From the NCBI RefSeq assembly GCF_040183065.1, contig NC_091119.1, forward strand, positions 206,419,298 to 206,483,297: DNA of 64,000 nucleotides. Reading direction: 5' to 3'. The stretch comes from Periplaneta americana (Eukaryota; Arthropoda; Insecta; Blattodea; Blattidae). Below are positions 24,884-50,098 of this stretch, one piece after another. Numbering within the stretch: the first letter of the stretch is position 1; each line of letters begins with the position of its first letter. The position numbers and the translations under genes are program-made. Under the pieces are notes generated by a model, which saw nothing but the letters and a program-made list of their open reading frames with translations, was not told where the DNA came from and made no database searches.

Positions 24884-25037
24884 GTTACTAAAATTTTTCG
24901 GAATGGATGAAAATATATCATTTTAACAGTTTCATTCCCTAAAACATGATTACGAAGACTCCTGCTTGTATATTTCAGATAATCTTGAGAGATGTGAGAA
25001 GCGCAGAGAAGAACTCAAAGACGTGTTCAACGACTAA
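7639..25037 (+). CDS. OBP gene A: Plus-C type odorant-binding protein, 9 exons
   Basis: This is an assembled spliced gene. Exons are 7639-7720, 8507-8625, 10820-10907, 12859-12902, 13004-13039, 17052-17169, 18817-18902, 20011-20038 and 24979-25037, giving 660 nt and 219 aa. Intron phases are 1,0,1,0,0,1,0,1. The predicted product is a secreted carrier for small hydrophobic ligands. It has a hydrophobic N-terminus, a charged linker (about residues 28-67), then cysteines at 69, 70, 91, 112, 116, 157, 174, 184, 193 and 206. Spacing C112-X3-C116-X40-C157 and C174-X9-C184-X8-C193-Pro194 followed by X11-C206 fits the Plus-C OBP signature (extra cysteines before C1, between C4 and C5, and after C6, with a proline after C6). 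The C157-C174 gap of 16 is slightly short. The same architecture recurs in gene B 5.7 kb downstream. Exons 2-9 are well supported; exon 1 is the best candidate only. The function is inferred from family, and a non-olfactory carrier role is possible. Confidence 0.8.
7775..8480. mobile_element. MITE filling intron 1 of gene A
   Basis: AGGGGAGAGGATGGTATTTT at 7775 is repeated inverted at 8461-8480, and both ends are flanked by TA. No coding sequence lies inside. Without it the intron would be about 80 bp. Confidence 0.8.
8507..8625 (+). CDS. OBP gene A exon 2
   Basis: The acceptor TGTTACAG precedes it and the donor GTAATG follows. The translated part (ILNMLELNFNKDK..., charged linker before the cysteines) aligns with exon 2 of gene B through shared FN, SR-A-R and E-x-YA motifs. 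It enters at phase 1 and leaves at phase 0. Confidence 0.75.
9267..9661. mobile_element. mariner-like MITE
   Basis: The left end holds GGGTCAAAAAGTAACCTTAA and the right end an inverted near-copy (GAGTCGAAAAGTAACCTTAA). TA flanks both ends (9265-9266, 9662-9663). Such GGTCAAAAAGTAAC ends are typical of mariner relatives. It lies in intron 2 of gene A. Confidence 0.7.
9672..10800 (-). mobile_element. LINE relic (family Lc, Jockey/CR1-like) with RT core
   Basis: On the minus strand, 10790-10680 reads GPLLFLVFINDLAPLVKDVG then PILFADDTGIV, with the reverse-transcriptase FADD catalytic box. Further on, 10533-10000 encodes the thumb and C-terminal region (TTTTKFLGLKIDNV..., YFAYFHSVMTFGIIFWGNST). 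Its 3' end carries a TTGTA-type tail. It is 5'-truncated, with frame breaks between the two blocks. It lies in intron 2 of gene A in antisense orientation. Confidence 0.8.
10820..10907 (+). CDS. OBP gene A exon 3 (CC doublet and first core cysteine)
   Basis: The acceptor TTTCAG precedes it and the donor GTATGT follows. It encodes ICCQYRSEG... ending at KCSAPYT. The double cysteine at its start and the single cysteine 20 residues later match exon 3 of gene B (RCC...DDC). Phase is 0 in, 1 out. Confidence 0.85.
11389..11767 (-). mobile_element. tRNA-like SINE/fold-back element (family T), copy 1
   Basis: The minus strand contains a cloverleaf-like core (GGCTTAGTGGATAAAGCATC, GGGTTCAAGTCCCGGCGCCG) followed by GAGAATTTTTCTCC. 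The outer end is the near-palindrome ATGTACCGAAGTACAT. It shares its full length with 21.2 and 56.4 kb copies. It lies in intron 3 of gene A. Confidence 0.75.
12089..12341 (-). mobile_element. tRNA-derived SINE (family U)
   Basis: The minus strand starts GGCGACTTGGTAGTTGAGTT, with a box A-like GTTGGTAGAGCAGC and a box B-like GTGTTCGACCC, then GACGGGATTTTCTC and a body ending near GGCATGAGAAGGGG. It is a different head from families S and T. Confidence 0.7.
12859..12902 (+). CDS. OBP gene A exon 4
   Basis: The exon is 44 nt between acceptor TTCACAG and donor GTAAGA. It encodes the spacer DAHKPGAKEVNDMT that leads into the C-X3-C exon. The intron after it is only 101 bp, the shortest in the gene. 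Exon 4 of gene B is 47 nt with the same phases. Confidence 0.8.
13004..13039 (+). CDS. OBP gene A exon 5 (C-X3-C)
   Basis: The exon is 36 nt and encodes CYLECLYKNHNS, the C2-X3-C3 motif of the OBP fold. The acceptor follows a T-rich tract ending TTTTTTGCAG and the donor is GTGAGT. Gene B exon 5 is also exactly 36 nt (CFTQCVFRKNNV). Confidence 0.88.
13559..13809 (+). mobile_element. SINE family S, copy 2 (full length)
   Basis: A 251-bp element with intact box B-like GGTTCGAATCCCGG. It is flanked by perfect 15-bp duplications AAGTATATGATTATG at 13544-13558 and 13810-13824. The tail region ends GCGTCGTAAAATAACCCAAT. It lies in intron 5 of gene A. Confidence 0.92.
13990..14046. repeat. (TAA)n microsatellite
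   Basis: A run of about 55 bp of AAT/TAA units. Further short TAA clusters follow at 14098-14112. Confidence 0.9.
14526..15206 (+). mobile_element. LINE 3' fragment (family La), copy 1
   Basis: It encodes NIKIGNLSFEKVEKFKYLEA, then YKTVILPVLLYGCGTWTLTL and, after a frame break near 14950, KWAQHLARMDESRNGYRVLL...NIKMDLRDVDRDW. This is the thumb and C-terminal end of a LINE reverse transcriptase. It ends near GTAAGTAGT. It lies in intron 5 of gene A. Confidence 0.8.
15210..15267. repeat. (TAA)n microsatellite
   Basis: About 55 bp of TAA repeats at the tail of a minus-strand LINE end. Confidence 0.9.
15648..15700. repeat. (TAA)n microsatellite
   Basis: About 50 bp of TAA units directly before SINE copy 3. 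Confidence 0.9.
15701..15957 (+). mobile_element. SINE family S, copy 3
   Basis: Full-length, with GTAACGGTTAGCAAG (box A-like) and GGTTCGATTCCCGG (box B-like). The shared 3' domain ends at GCGTCGTAAAATAACC and is followed by an A-rich tail. Confidence 0.88.
16881..16927. repeat. (TTA)n microsatellite
   Basis: A pure run of about 46 bp. Confidence 0.9.
17052..17169 (+). CDS. OBP gene A exon 6
   Basis: The acceptor TTATTTTAG precedes it and the donor GTAAGG follows. It encodes TDSNGDVVLEAAMKLLKSSG... to the C4 cysteine in FCGKYSK. It aligns with gene B exon 6 (LDDNGAVIASAATKYLLQ...ICSKRKS). Confidence 0.88.
17575..17842. mobile_element. Short MITE in intron 6 of gene A
   Basis: ATATCGTCGTCTGAATGCAA at the left end and its inverted near-copy (TGCATTCACACGACGATAT) at the right continue into GAACTAGGTAACT/AGTTACCTAGTTG. 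The inverted repeat is about 37 bp and the element about 268 bp, without coding sequence. Confidence 0.7.
17973..18638. mobile_element. MITE with GTGGCCGGGAG ends
   Basis: TGTGGCCGGGAGAAAAAAGG at the left and its inverted near-copy (ACATTTTTCCTCCCGGCCAC) at the right extend about 30 bp inwards. No transposase is present inside. It lies in intron 6 of gene A. Confidence 0.65.
18817..18902 (+). CDS. OBP gene A exon 7 (C-X9-C)
   Basis: The acceptor ATTATAG precedes it and the donor GTGGGT follows. It encodes MTSKDTKKYTCPRQPLHFML through CVQDVAVK. The C-X9-C spacing is the Plus-C extra cysteine followed by C5, and it matches gene B exon 7. Confidence 0.88.
19007..19823 (+). mobile_element. IS630/Tc1-mariner deletion derivative
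   Basis: Both ends carry an inverted repeat of about 105 bp beginning CAGGGTGATTTATTATTACG (right end inverted CTGGTGATTCATTATTACG), flanked by TA. The interior encodes only the C-terminal part of a transposase: VNLWFMHNGAPAHYCHNVRA then GQWIGRAGPTPWPAMSPNMN, the D(G)APAH and W-P-SP-MNPLDF boxes of the DDE/D domain. The N-terminal half is missing and the frame ends early. It lies in intron 7 of gene A. Confidence 0.85.
20011..20038 (+). CDS. OBP gene A exon 8 (C6-Pro)
   Basis: This 28-nt exon encodes YCPKELWQS. The cysteine lies 8 residues after C5 and is followed by the proline diagnostic of Plus-C OBPs. The acceptor is a T7-tract ending ACAG and the donor is GTAAGT. Gene B exon 8 is also 28 nt. 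Confidence 0.85.
21196..21486 (-). mobile_element. tRNA-like element (family T), copy 2
   Basis: Same ATGTACCGAAGTACATATGA end, GAGAATTTTTCTCC hairpin and tRNA-like core as copy 1, ending within the TAGTGGCCGCCC body. It abuts a copy in the opposite direction. Confidence 0.75.
21487..21650 (+). mobile_element. tRNA-like element (family T), copy 3, inverted against copy 2
   Basis: The + strand reads GGAACCCAAGAGTTGGAACT, then TCCGGTGTGGCTTAGTGGAT, the T-arm CCGGGTTCAAATCCCGG and a closing CGCCGGA that pairs with TCCGGTG. Together with copy 2 it makes a palindrome of more than 300 bp in intron 8 of gene A. Confidence 0.75.
22125..22172. repeat. (TAA)n microsatellite, left of Helitron-like element
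   Basis: About 48 bp of TAA units. The series resumes at 23120 on the other side of the element. Confidence 0.9.
22173..23119 (+). mobile_element. Non-autonomous Helitron-like element
   Basis: It starts TCTATACTAATTTTCC right after an A and ends GGGTACGGCTAG before a T, as Helitrons do (5' TC, 3' CTAG, insertion between A and T). No terminal inverted repeats and no Rep/helicase coding are present. The interior has GTCTGTCTGTCTGGATGTTTG and CGATAATGGCTGAACCGAT, common near the 5' ends of such arthropod elements. Confidence 0.6.
23120..23240. repeat. (TAA)n microsatellite and minus-strand LINE tail
   Basis: TAA units run to about 23180. The following block (AATGGCAGAGTTAAGGCCAT, TTCTCTTCCATTCAACCAG) resembles LINE tails with paired ...CTGGT.../...ACCAG... 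ends. Confidence 0.6.
24095..24760 (-). mobile_element. LINE 3' fragment (family Lc), copy 2
   Basis: Nearly parallel to 9672-10270, with the same TTGTA tail and TTCCATGGTATTCATACATG block. The minus strand encodes ADSNSIFLLQKRVIRI-type residues (TDSNSIFLLQKRVIRIIVGA) and a CQYIFSLIIFLVCNRENF segment with a frame break at a T-run near 24612. It lies in intron 8 of gene A. Confidence 0.8.
24840..24890. repeat. (TTA)n microsatellite
   Basis: About 48 bp, 90 bp upstream of gene A's last exon. Confidence 0.9.
24979..25037 (+). CDS. OBP gene A exon 9 (terminal)
   Basis: The acceptor TATTTCAG precedes it. It encodes NLERCEKRREELKDVFND then TAA at 25035. The cysteine 12 residues after Pro194's neighbour C193 is the extra C-terminal Plus-C cysteine. 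An AATAAA lies 80 bp downstream. Confidence 0.85.
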
Positions 25038-25116
25038 GGTCAGCAGCAAGAGCTCCTGCAGATGACTATAAACTCTGAAAATCGTTCAAATATCGATGCA
25101 TGTAGTGCAATAATTC

Positions 25117-25122
25117 AATAAA
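25117..25122 (+). terminator. Poly(A) signal of OBP gene A
   Basis: A canonical AATAAA sits 80 bp after the stop codon of gene A and is followed by an A- and T-rich tract. It fits a short 3' UTR. Confidence 0.65.
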
Positions 25123-25207
25123 CTGTAAAAAGTAAAATGTACTGTTTCGTATGCAATATTACATTCAATTCTAACATTTTCATCATCATACAAATATAAC
25201 TTAACTA

Positions 25208-25605
25208 CTTTGACAAAAGTAATTCATTCATAGTTTTCTGCCCAAGGGTACCCTTTCACTGCAAACCCAGCATTCTCCAATCTTTTCTATTTTCTGCCTT
25301 CCTCTTTGTTTCCGCATATGATCCATATATCTCAATATCGTCTATCATCTGATATCTTCTTCTGCCCCGAACTTGTTTTTTCGTCACCATTCCTTCCAGT
25401 GCATCCTTCATTATGCAGTTTTTTTTAGCTATTGTCCCAGCCAATTCCTTGTTTTTTTTTTTTTCCTTTCTGATCAGTTTCAGCATTATTCTTTCTACAC
25501 CCACTCTTTCTAGCACAGTTTCATTTTTTATTGTCTGCCAATTTCACACACTCTATTCTTTTCCATTTCCACATTTCAAATGCTTCAAATGTTTCTACAC
25601 AATCT
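25208..25605 (-). mobile_element. LINE 3' fragment (family Lb), copy 2
   Basis: The minus strand encodes MLERVGVERIMLKLIRKEKK then QVRGRRRYQMIDDIEIYGSY and KAENRKDWRMLGLQ, with the ATTCATTCATAG tail at its 3' end. It begins about 170 bp beyond gene A's stop codon, antisense to it. Confidence 0.75.
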
Positions 25606-25769
25606 GACAAAAATTCCATCGAAGAACAGCTTTGAAGAATAGGAGATATGATTGGATGATTGGTACGTGGGATCTGATGTGAGTATATCTACAAACTGGT
25701 GTACACGTTAGGAAAAAACTTCAAATTTTAGACTTTCTTACGGAAGAATAGTTACTCCTTTGAATATAT

Positions 25770-26374
25770 CAGCATTGGCAGCACAGGACGACATCAGCAT
25801 TAGGAGCACAGGACATCAGCATTAGGAGCACAGGACATCATAATTAGGAGCACAGGACATCATAATTAGGAGCACAGGGTGACATCAGCATTAGGAGCAC
25901 AGGACATCATAATTAGGAGCACAGGGTGACATCAGCATTAGGAGCACAGGACATCAGCATTAGGAGCACAGGACATCAGTATTAGGAGCACAGGACGACA
26001 TCAGTATTAGGAGCACAGGACATCAGCATTAGGAGCACAGGACATCAGTATTAGGAGCACAGGACGACATCAGTATTAGGAGCACAGGACATCAGCATTA
26101 GGAGCACAGGACATCAGTATTAGGAGCACAGGACATCAGCATTAGGAGCACAGGACATCAGTATTAGGAGCACAGGACGACATCAGCATTAGGAGCACAG
26201 GACATCAGCATTAGGAGCACAGGACGACATCAGCATTAGGAGCACAGGACGACATCAGCATTAGGAGCACAGGACATCAGCATTAGGAGCACAGGACATC
26301 AGCATTAGGAGCACAGGACATCTGCAGTAGGAGCACAGGACATCAGCATTAGGAGCACAGGGTGACATCTTCTA
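25770..26374. repeat. 22/25-bp minisatellite, about 26 units
   Basis: The unit ATCAGCATTAGGAGCACAGG recurs with either a 2-base (AC) or a 5-base (ACGAC or GTGAC) junction, so 22- and 25-bp units alternate irregularly. Variants CAGTATT and CATAATT form local sub-blocks. Confidence 0.95.
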
Positions 26375-27200
26375 ACACAAAATAGAAACATATTATTTAT
26401 TAATGAATGTCTTTGAAAGGGCATGATATTGTAAACTTGAGTTTCAGCAATAAAATAAAAGAGAGATAGCATGAAAAAGTTAACATGTTTGTGAGTTATG
26501 AGGGAAACGCTTCATCACTGCACATTGAACTGCCACCATTTTGAATTTTAAAAACATATATATATTATTGTTTTTGTTTCCATATAGTTGAAGGACAGAG
26601 TTTTACACATGCCAGTTTTCATTATTGTACAAGATACAGTAATGGAGGAGAAAAATGTTGAATATTTCCAAACATTTTACTGCTGCAAGCTGTACCTAGC
26701 CCCTTAAGACATCTACTGGCACTTCATAAACATCCTATCATAGTATATCGGGGCAGCGTAACTCCGCCTTCCAGGTGCCCCAACCTTAAAAGTAGGTTAC
26801 AAATAAGCCACTGCCAGGAGAGACCAGAAATGTAAAATTACAACCTGGTGACAGTGGGGAAGAATAATATTAAATCCCTATATGCTATACTCAGAAAAAT
26901 TGACGGTACTACCGTTTAATAATTACGAAGCTAGATTGATAATTAACTTGCTTCTTATTTATAAAATCAGTCCTCATATCCGGGTGGAGAGAATTGTTGG
27001 GGAACGAAAAGAAATCATGGGAAATCATGTGCTTATTTATTTAATGACCCTTTTCTTAACATTGAAGCAATTTAAACTTTGTGCATCAGACATACAGACG
27101 TGGAGAGCTTCTGTCAGTGTATGCATGGTACCAAGTTTCACACGTGACGTCGCATTGACAGCAGACAGTCGGTCATGATGGCTGAATTTTAACCAAAAAG
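26375..27200. other. No gene recognised
   Basis: The open frame at 26882-27178 has no recognisable domain, no neighbouring exons of matching phase and no family resemblance. Left as unexplained. Confidence 0.3.
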
Positions 27201-27411
27201 AATGTTCTATTCTAAGGGAAGAATATGAGCTAGTGCTTAGGAAATAAAGAATAGAAAAGCAAGAGGAGATGATGGAGACCCCACTGAGTTAGTGAAATGA
27301 TTGGGTGAAGACACAAAGGAAATTGTATTGTTATGCACTAACATTATATGAGAACGGTGAATGGCCTAAAAATTTTACAGAGACAGTGTTGCTGCCGAAA
27401 CCGAAGAAAAA

Positions 27412-27666
27412 GTTTTTTTAAGTAACTTATTTTACGACGCTTTATCAACATCTAGGTTATTTAGCGTCTGAATGAGATGAAGGTGATTATGCCGGTGAAA
27501 TGAGTCCGGGGTCCAGCAACGAAATTTACCCAGCATTTGCTCATATTGGGTTGAGGGAAAACCCCTGTAAAACCTCAACCAGCTAACTTGTCCCGACCGG
27601 GAATCGAACACGGGCCACCTGGTTTCGCGGCCAGACGCGCTAGCCGTTACTCCACAGGTGTGGACT
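27412..27666 (-). mobile_element. SINE family S, copy 4
   Basis: Reverse-oriented full-length copy. Flanking duplications CCGAAGAAAAA lie at 27401-27411 and 27667-27677. It is inserted into LINE Lb copy 3. Confidence 0.9.
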
Positions 27667-28132
27667 CCGAAGAAAAATAATGCCAAGAAATGTAAGAAAT
27701 CCAGGATTATCAGCCCGATATCGCACTTGGCGAAGATTCTCCTGAGAATAATGAATCAACATGTCTATTCTAAGATGGACGGGGAATTAGAAGACGAGCA
27801 GTTTGGCTGCAGAAAGGAAAAAGGTACGAGAGATACAATTGGACTGCTGTGAACAATCGGGGAAAGATTCCTAGAGAAGAATAAAGAAGCGTATGTAGTA
27901 CTTGTAGATTTGGAAAAGGTATTTGACAAAGTTATTGCATTAAACATATGGGGATCCTCAAGAAAATTGGCGTGAATTGGAAATATAGAAAACTATTCAG
28001 TAATTTTCCTATGAAACGAGTCGAAAACAATATCGAGAGAAAAAATGTCAGCGGCAAGTGGAATAGGGAGAGGAATACCACAAGACTGTCATTTATAACC
28101 TAGTCTGTTCAACATCTACTTGGGGATTTAAT

Positions 28133-28395
28133 GATTTTGATTTATTTTATTGGGTTATTTTACGACGCTGTATCAACATCTAGGTTATTTAGCGTCTGAA
28201 TGAAATGAAGATGATAATGCCAGTGAAATGAGTCCAGGGTCCAGCACCGAAAGTTATCCAGCATTTGCTCGTATTAGGTTGAGGGAAAATCTCGGAAAAA
28301 AACCTCAACCAGGTAACTTGCCCCGACCGAGATTCGAACCCGGGCCACCTGGTTTCGCGGCCAGACGCGCTGACCGTTACTCCACATGTGTGGAC
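28133..28395 (-). mobile_element. SINE family S, copy 5
   Basis: Reverse-oriented copy ending GTGTGGAC at 28395. GGATTTAATGA-like and GGATTTACTGA flanks suggest a worn duplication. It is inserted into LINE Lb copy 3. Confidence 0.85.
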
Positions 28396-29030
28396 CGGAT
28401 TTACTGAAGAACTGTTTTAGAACATGGGAGGAGTGAAAGTAGGAGGAAGAAGAATTATGTGCATAAGATTTGCTGATGATGCGGCGTTGTTAGCAGAAGA
28501 CGAAATGGTACTAAGAGATATGACAGCTGTGAGCAGTATGAGGTGAAGATAAATGCTAAATGCTAATGCTTATTAGAAGAAAAAGGAAGAAGGTAAACTT
28601 GAAAATTCTAACTGAGGTTGTGGAATAATTTGACAGGTTCAAATACTTGGGATGTACTATAAGCTGCTGGACAGGAGGTCGAGAGGAGGATAGTAATGGC
28701 AAAGGAAGCTTTTAATACAAAAGAAATATTTACTGTGCACCTCCGAAAAAAATAACTGAGGAAGAGACCAGTACGAGTAAATGCTTTGTGTGAAATATGG
28801 CATTGTATGGGGCAGAAACATGGACATTACGACGAAGAAAGAGAAACGAATAGAAGCATTTGAAATGTGGATATGGAGAAGGATGGAGCGTGTGAAATGG
28901 ACAGACAGAATAAGAAATGAAGCTGTTGGAAAGAACGGGTGAAGAAAGAATGATGCTGAAACTGATCGGGAAGAGCATAAGAAATTTGTTGGTCAATGGC
29001 TGCGAAGAAACTGCCTACTAAAGGACGTAC

Positions 29031-30110
29031 AGGGACATTATTTTATTTTTACTAACACTTTTAATATTAACCTGGCTAAACCTCTGGATCAACGCCATTT
29101 GCTACCCCTTTCAACGATTGGAGTTCGATGATACTGGCGTAATATACAAACAAATCACTTTATTAGATATAGGAGGGAAGAAAAGAAGTTCATCCATTTA
29201 CGTAAACTAGGAAATATCGCGCTTTTGAGTTTGATCATTTTCATTAGGTTTTTGTTTAATCAAAATACAGTACAGTATTAACAATGACTGCTTTTACTCA
29301 CGAACTGAGCTATCCATGCGGACGTATTCATTATGCAGTGTATATTATACTGTCTACAGCACATTAGCGTACACTATAGAGACTGAAGTTAAATTGAAAA
29401 ATAATCATAACATGGATATTTAAACACATTTTTTTAAATGGTGGCCGTTCATTTCGATACGGGCTTCAGTTCTAATGTGCATATTATCGCACTATGGACT
29501 ATTGTACCTAATCCCAATTACCAGTTTCGTCCTTCGTACTAGTAACTCATGTTGAAATAATTCTGTACCTACTCTATATTAGAGTACCTTACGTACTGTA
29601 AATTCAGTCTTCACTTCTGCCCGATCAGAAAAGATAAAATTACTCAGACATACTATCTACTGTTCGTACAAGTGGTTATGTCGTAGGGTCCTAGAAAGGG
29701 AGGAAATCACGTGACAGTTAATTACTTAACGAGGCCCTTTTAATTAAGTTATTTTAAACAGTTGTATAATATTACGTAAACGTCCAATTCCTAACAGAAA
29801 TTCATGTTTTCAGAAAAGAGCTAAGTCAGCCCAGCCAGTAGCTGGCGAAAAAATACGACGTAGGCAAATGGACAACAGTACCTATGCCAAAATGATTCAA
29901 TATTGAAAGCTCTTTCGTCCCTGGAAAACGTGAACATATTTTTGGAACGTACTGTTTGCTATGACCGTAAGGCTATTATGACTGTATATGCGGTCTTGGA
30001 TCTGTGTGGAGGACGGTTGAACTTCATTAGTAGAAGGGGTGGGAGTGAAGTACATTCAAAAACTCAGGTACAATAAAAATTGAAGTAAAAATAAAATGAT
30101 GTCTCTGTAC
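29031..30110. mobile_element. 1.08-kb TA-flanked MITE (family M), copy 1
   Basis: It starts CAGGGACATTATTTTATTTT and ends ATAAAATGATGTCTCTG, so the ends are inverted repeats of about 24 bp. Flanks read GTA on the left and TAC on the right inside LINE Lb copy 3, which resumes immediately after. A second full copy lies at 47.4-48.5 kb. It holds no open reading frame of note. Confidence 0.8.
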
Positions 30111-30259
30111 TAGTAGGAATGGTAAACGGGAGAAGAGTTCGGGGCGGAACAAGGTATTAGATAGTAGACAACATTAAGATAATTATATGAATCAAATGCG
30201 GAGTCTAAGAGGAAGGCAAAAAAAAAAGGAAATACCGGAGAATGCTGGATTTGTAGTGG

Positions 30260-30313
30260 AGTGAGTGAGTGAGTGAGTGAGTGAGTGAGTGAGTGAGTGA
30301 GTGAGTGAGTGAG
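30260..30313. repeat. (GAGT)n microsatellite
   Basis: About 13 GAGT units, directly at the 3' end of LINE Lb copy 3, where other copies have an AATG tail. Confidence 0.95.
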
Positions 30314-30324
30314 ATGCAGTCTTG

Positions 30325-30726
30325 TAATAAATATGGAATATTAAACAACGTAACGGATACAGACTCGCATTTAACATTTAAATATGACATCTGAAGGTAA
30401 ATCTAACTACTAGTGCCACGTGACTGAACCAGATATTAAGCATCTGTTCAACACCACAATGGAACAATCAAAAAGGGAGGACAGTTGTTTAAAATACAAC
30501 ACAATGGCGCACAATTCACTACTCCTAAAATGTAACTACACAAATTTTTTTGACATATACGCTCTTTTGTTAAAAAGATGATATTGTTGCCAATTTGGAT
30601 GCGTTTTGTACTCCCTGTCTAGTTAACACAGGAAATATACTGTCGCATTTGAACAAAATTTTCTGTTGTTCGTGGAGCGTCAAGAAACAGGAAAATAAAC
30701 ATCCGCTGGAGACGATTGTAGTCAGG
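30325..30726. promoter_or_regulatory. Upstream region of OBP gene B
   Basis: About 400 bp of unique sequence between the LINE tail and the TATA box. It presumably contains the proximal promoter. No specific transcription-factor site can be named with confidence. Confidence 0.4.
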
Positions 30727-30734
30727 TATAAAAG
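30727..30734 (+). promoter_or_regulatory. TATA box of OBP gene B
   Basis: TATAAAAG lies 47 bp upstream of the gene B start codon. A start of transcription about 30 bp downstream would fall near 30758-30763 (CACACTCAACAC), leaving a 5' UTR of only about 10-16 nt. Confidence 0.65.
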
Positions 30735-30773
30735 CTGCAGCTGTTAGGAGCCTGCCACACTCAACACTCCACA

Positions 30774-48645
<17,872 letters not shown>

Positions 48646-48792
48646 GAGTTGTCAGAAGAAGCACGACCGGCACCGAGGAGACCAAATGCGAATATGCTAT
48701 GTTTGCTATGTAGATAGGATCTTTCTTCTGACTTGGCATGAAATGTGTATTATAAATACAATTAACTTGTGTTTCTGTTAGAGTTAAATACA

Positions 48793-48798
48793 AATAAA
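48793..48798 (+). terminator. Poly(A) signal of OBP gene B
   Basis: AATAAA lies 148 bp after the stop codon and is followed by a TTCTTTTC run and then TGT-rich sequence, a normal animal 3' end arrangement. Confidence 0.65.
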
Positions 48799-48819
48799 GT
48801 TCTTTTCAAATGTACGTCC

Positions 48820-49205
48820 TTGTAACAATCCCAAACCTGATTCAGTTCCCACATCAATTTTAAATCAGTTATATGGCATACTACTAAGTTGATCTAGAAA
48901 AATATTGCATGCAGATAGTCAGTTGGTTATTAAGACAACTTAGGATCGTCTACAGCAGCCGTGGCGAAAATGTGACTCGCGAGTACATTGTGGCTCGCAT
49001 TGTTAGCTATGCGTTTCTCTTGCTTCCTACATCCCCCAATCCACACCCCTCTCACTCACTGAAGTCAAACTCCGTTCCATTTGTATTTATCTCTGACCTG
49101 CGAGTGGCGTATCGTCGCAATGTCTTACTCGAAACCATGTACCTCTACATAAACGAAAGTTTCAAGTAGGATGGGACAACGCATTTTTTTGCTGTCAATA
49201 TTCAT
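48820..49205. other. No gene recognised downstream of gene B
   Basis: The short open frame at 48909-49169 shows no domain. GTGGCGAAAATGTGACTCGC hints at a transposon remnant but is not enough to name one. Confidence 0.3.
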
Positions 49206-49480
49206 TCATTTTCATTCATTCATTTATTTTATTCCATAGATCTTACATGAGCAATGAAGCTTTAAGATGTGGAACATGTCAACATTTTACATTATTACAA
49301 TTACAATTTTTACAAATTTTTATAGTTTTACAATTTAGTAATTTTCTACAATTTTTACAATGTTGTACAATTTTTTTTTTTTTTTATGATGAGAATATTA
49401 AATGTATGATTTGTTCACAAGTATTACGAGGAAAACGGTTGTATAACATAAAACGGCATTATAATTCATGTTACTTATGA
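49205..49480 (-). mobile_element. Probable LINE 3' tail
   Basis: An ATTCATTCATTTATT tail followed by TTTAAGATGTGGAACATGTC and ACAATTTTTACAA-type AT-rich sequence is typical of a minus-strand LINE end. There is no coding in the short piece. Confidence 0.4.
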
Positions 49481-49735
49481 AACATTAAAAGCTTAAGAAT
49501 TATAATCATCATCATCATCATCATCATCATCTCTGTACGTCGATCCTTTTTCAGCAGATGTACGAATAATTCGGTTAGCTCTTCAATTTTAGACCAAATT
49601 GCAGGAAACTGCCTAATAACAGCAAGGCCAACAAAAGGCTTGTGTAGAAATATATTCCGGTAAAGCTGATATCGCAGAATCATAAAGGATATTCAGATAA
49701 CAGTGTCCATATATAGTTAAGAAACTATTTGTGAA

Positions 49736-50098
49736 GTCACACCAAACGATGACTTTGAAATCCTGAAGTCCATGTTCGATGACAATGTCACACCAAACGA
49801 TGACTTTGAAATCCTGAAGTCCTTGTTGGATGACAATGTCACACCAAACGATGACTTTGAAATCCTGAAGTCCTTGTTGGATGACAATGTCACACCAAAC
49901 GATGACTTTGAAATCCTGAAGTCCTTGTTGGATGACAATGTCACACCAAACGATGACTTTGAAATCCTGAAGTCCTTGTTAGATGACAATGTCACACCAA
50001 ACGATGAGTTTGAAATCCTGAAGTCCTTGTTGGATGACAAGGTCACACCAAACGATGAGTTTGAAATCCTGAAGTCTTTGTTGGATGACAATGTCTCT
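49736..50098. repeat. 51-bp in-frame minisatellite, about 7 units, open on both strands
   Basis: The unit CACACCAAACGATGACTTTG...TTGTTGGATGACAATGT is 51 bp, or 17 codons. The + frame (49772-50104) repeats NVTPNDDFEILKSLLDD. The minus frame (50112-49717) repeats GVTLSSNKDFRIS with SKSSF. Differences between units are few (T/G at DDF/DEF). No start context, splice partner or family was recognised, so coding status is unknown. Confidence 0.85.

Larger units (their letters stand above)
20039..24978 (+). other. Intron 8 of gene A (largest intron)
   Basis: 4.9 kb. It holds two inverted T elements, the Helitron-like element, an Lc LINE and TAA runs. The pieces 20039-21190, 21651-22124 and 23241-24094 are unexplained AT-rich sequence. 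Confidence 0.5.
27206..30320 (+). mobile_element. LINE relic (family Lb), copy 3, with nested insertions
   Basis: LINE parts are at about 27206-27411, 27678-28132, 28396-29030 and 30111-30320. They include RT motifs ISPISHLAKILLRIMNQHVY then EDEQFGCRKEKGTRDTIGLL, a DLEKVFD box near 27910, IRFADDAALLAEDE (catalytic FADD) near 28470 and the RMERVKWTDRIRNE tail. Two SINE S copies (minus) and a 1.08-kb MITE interrupt it. It ends in a (GAGT)n run. Several stops and frame slips are present. Confidence 0.8.

Noticed and set aside
25770-26374. CRISPR-like array
   Set aside because: Units are contiguous 22/25-bp repeats without unique spacers, in an insect genome.
26882-27178. 98-aa open frame
   Set aside because: No recognisable motif, signal peptide or splice-linked neighbours.
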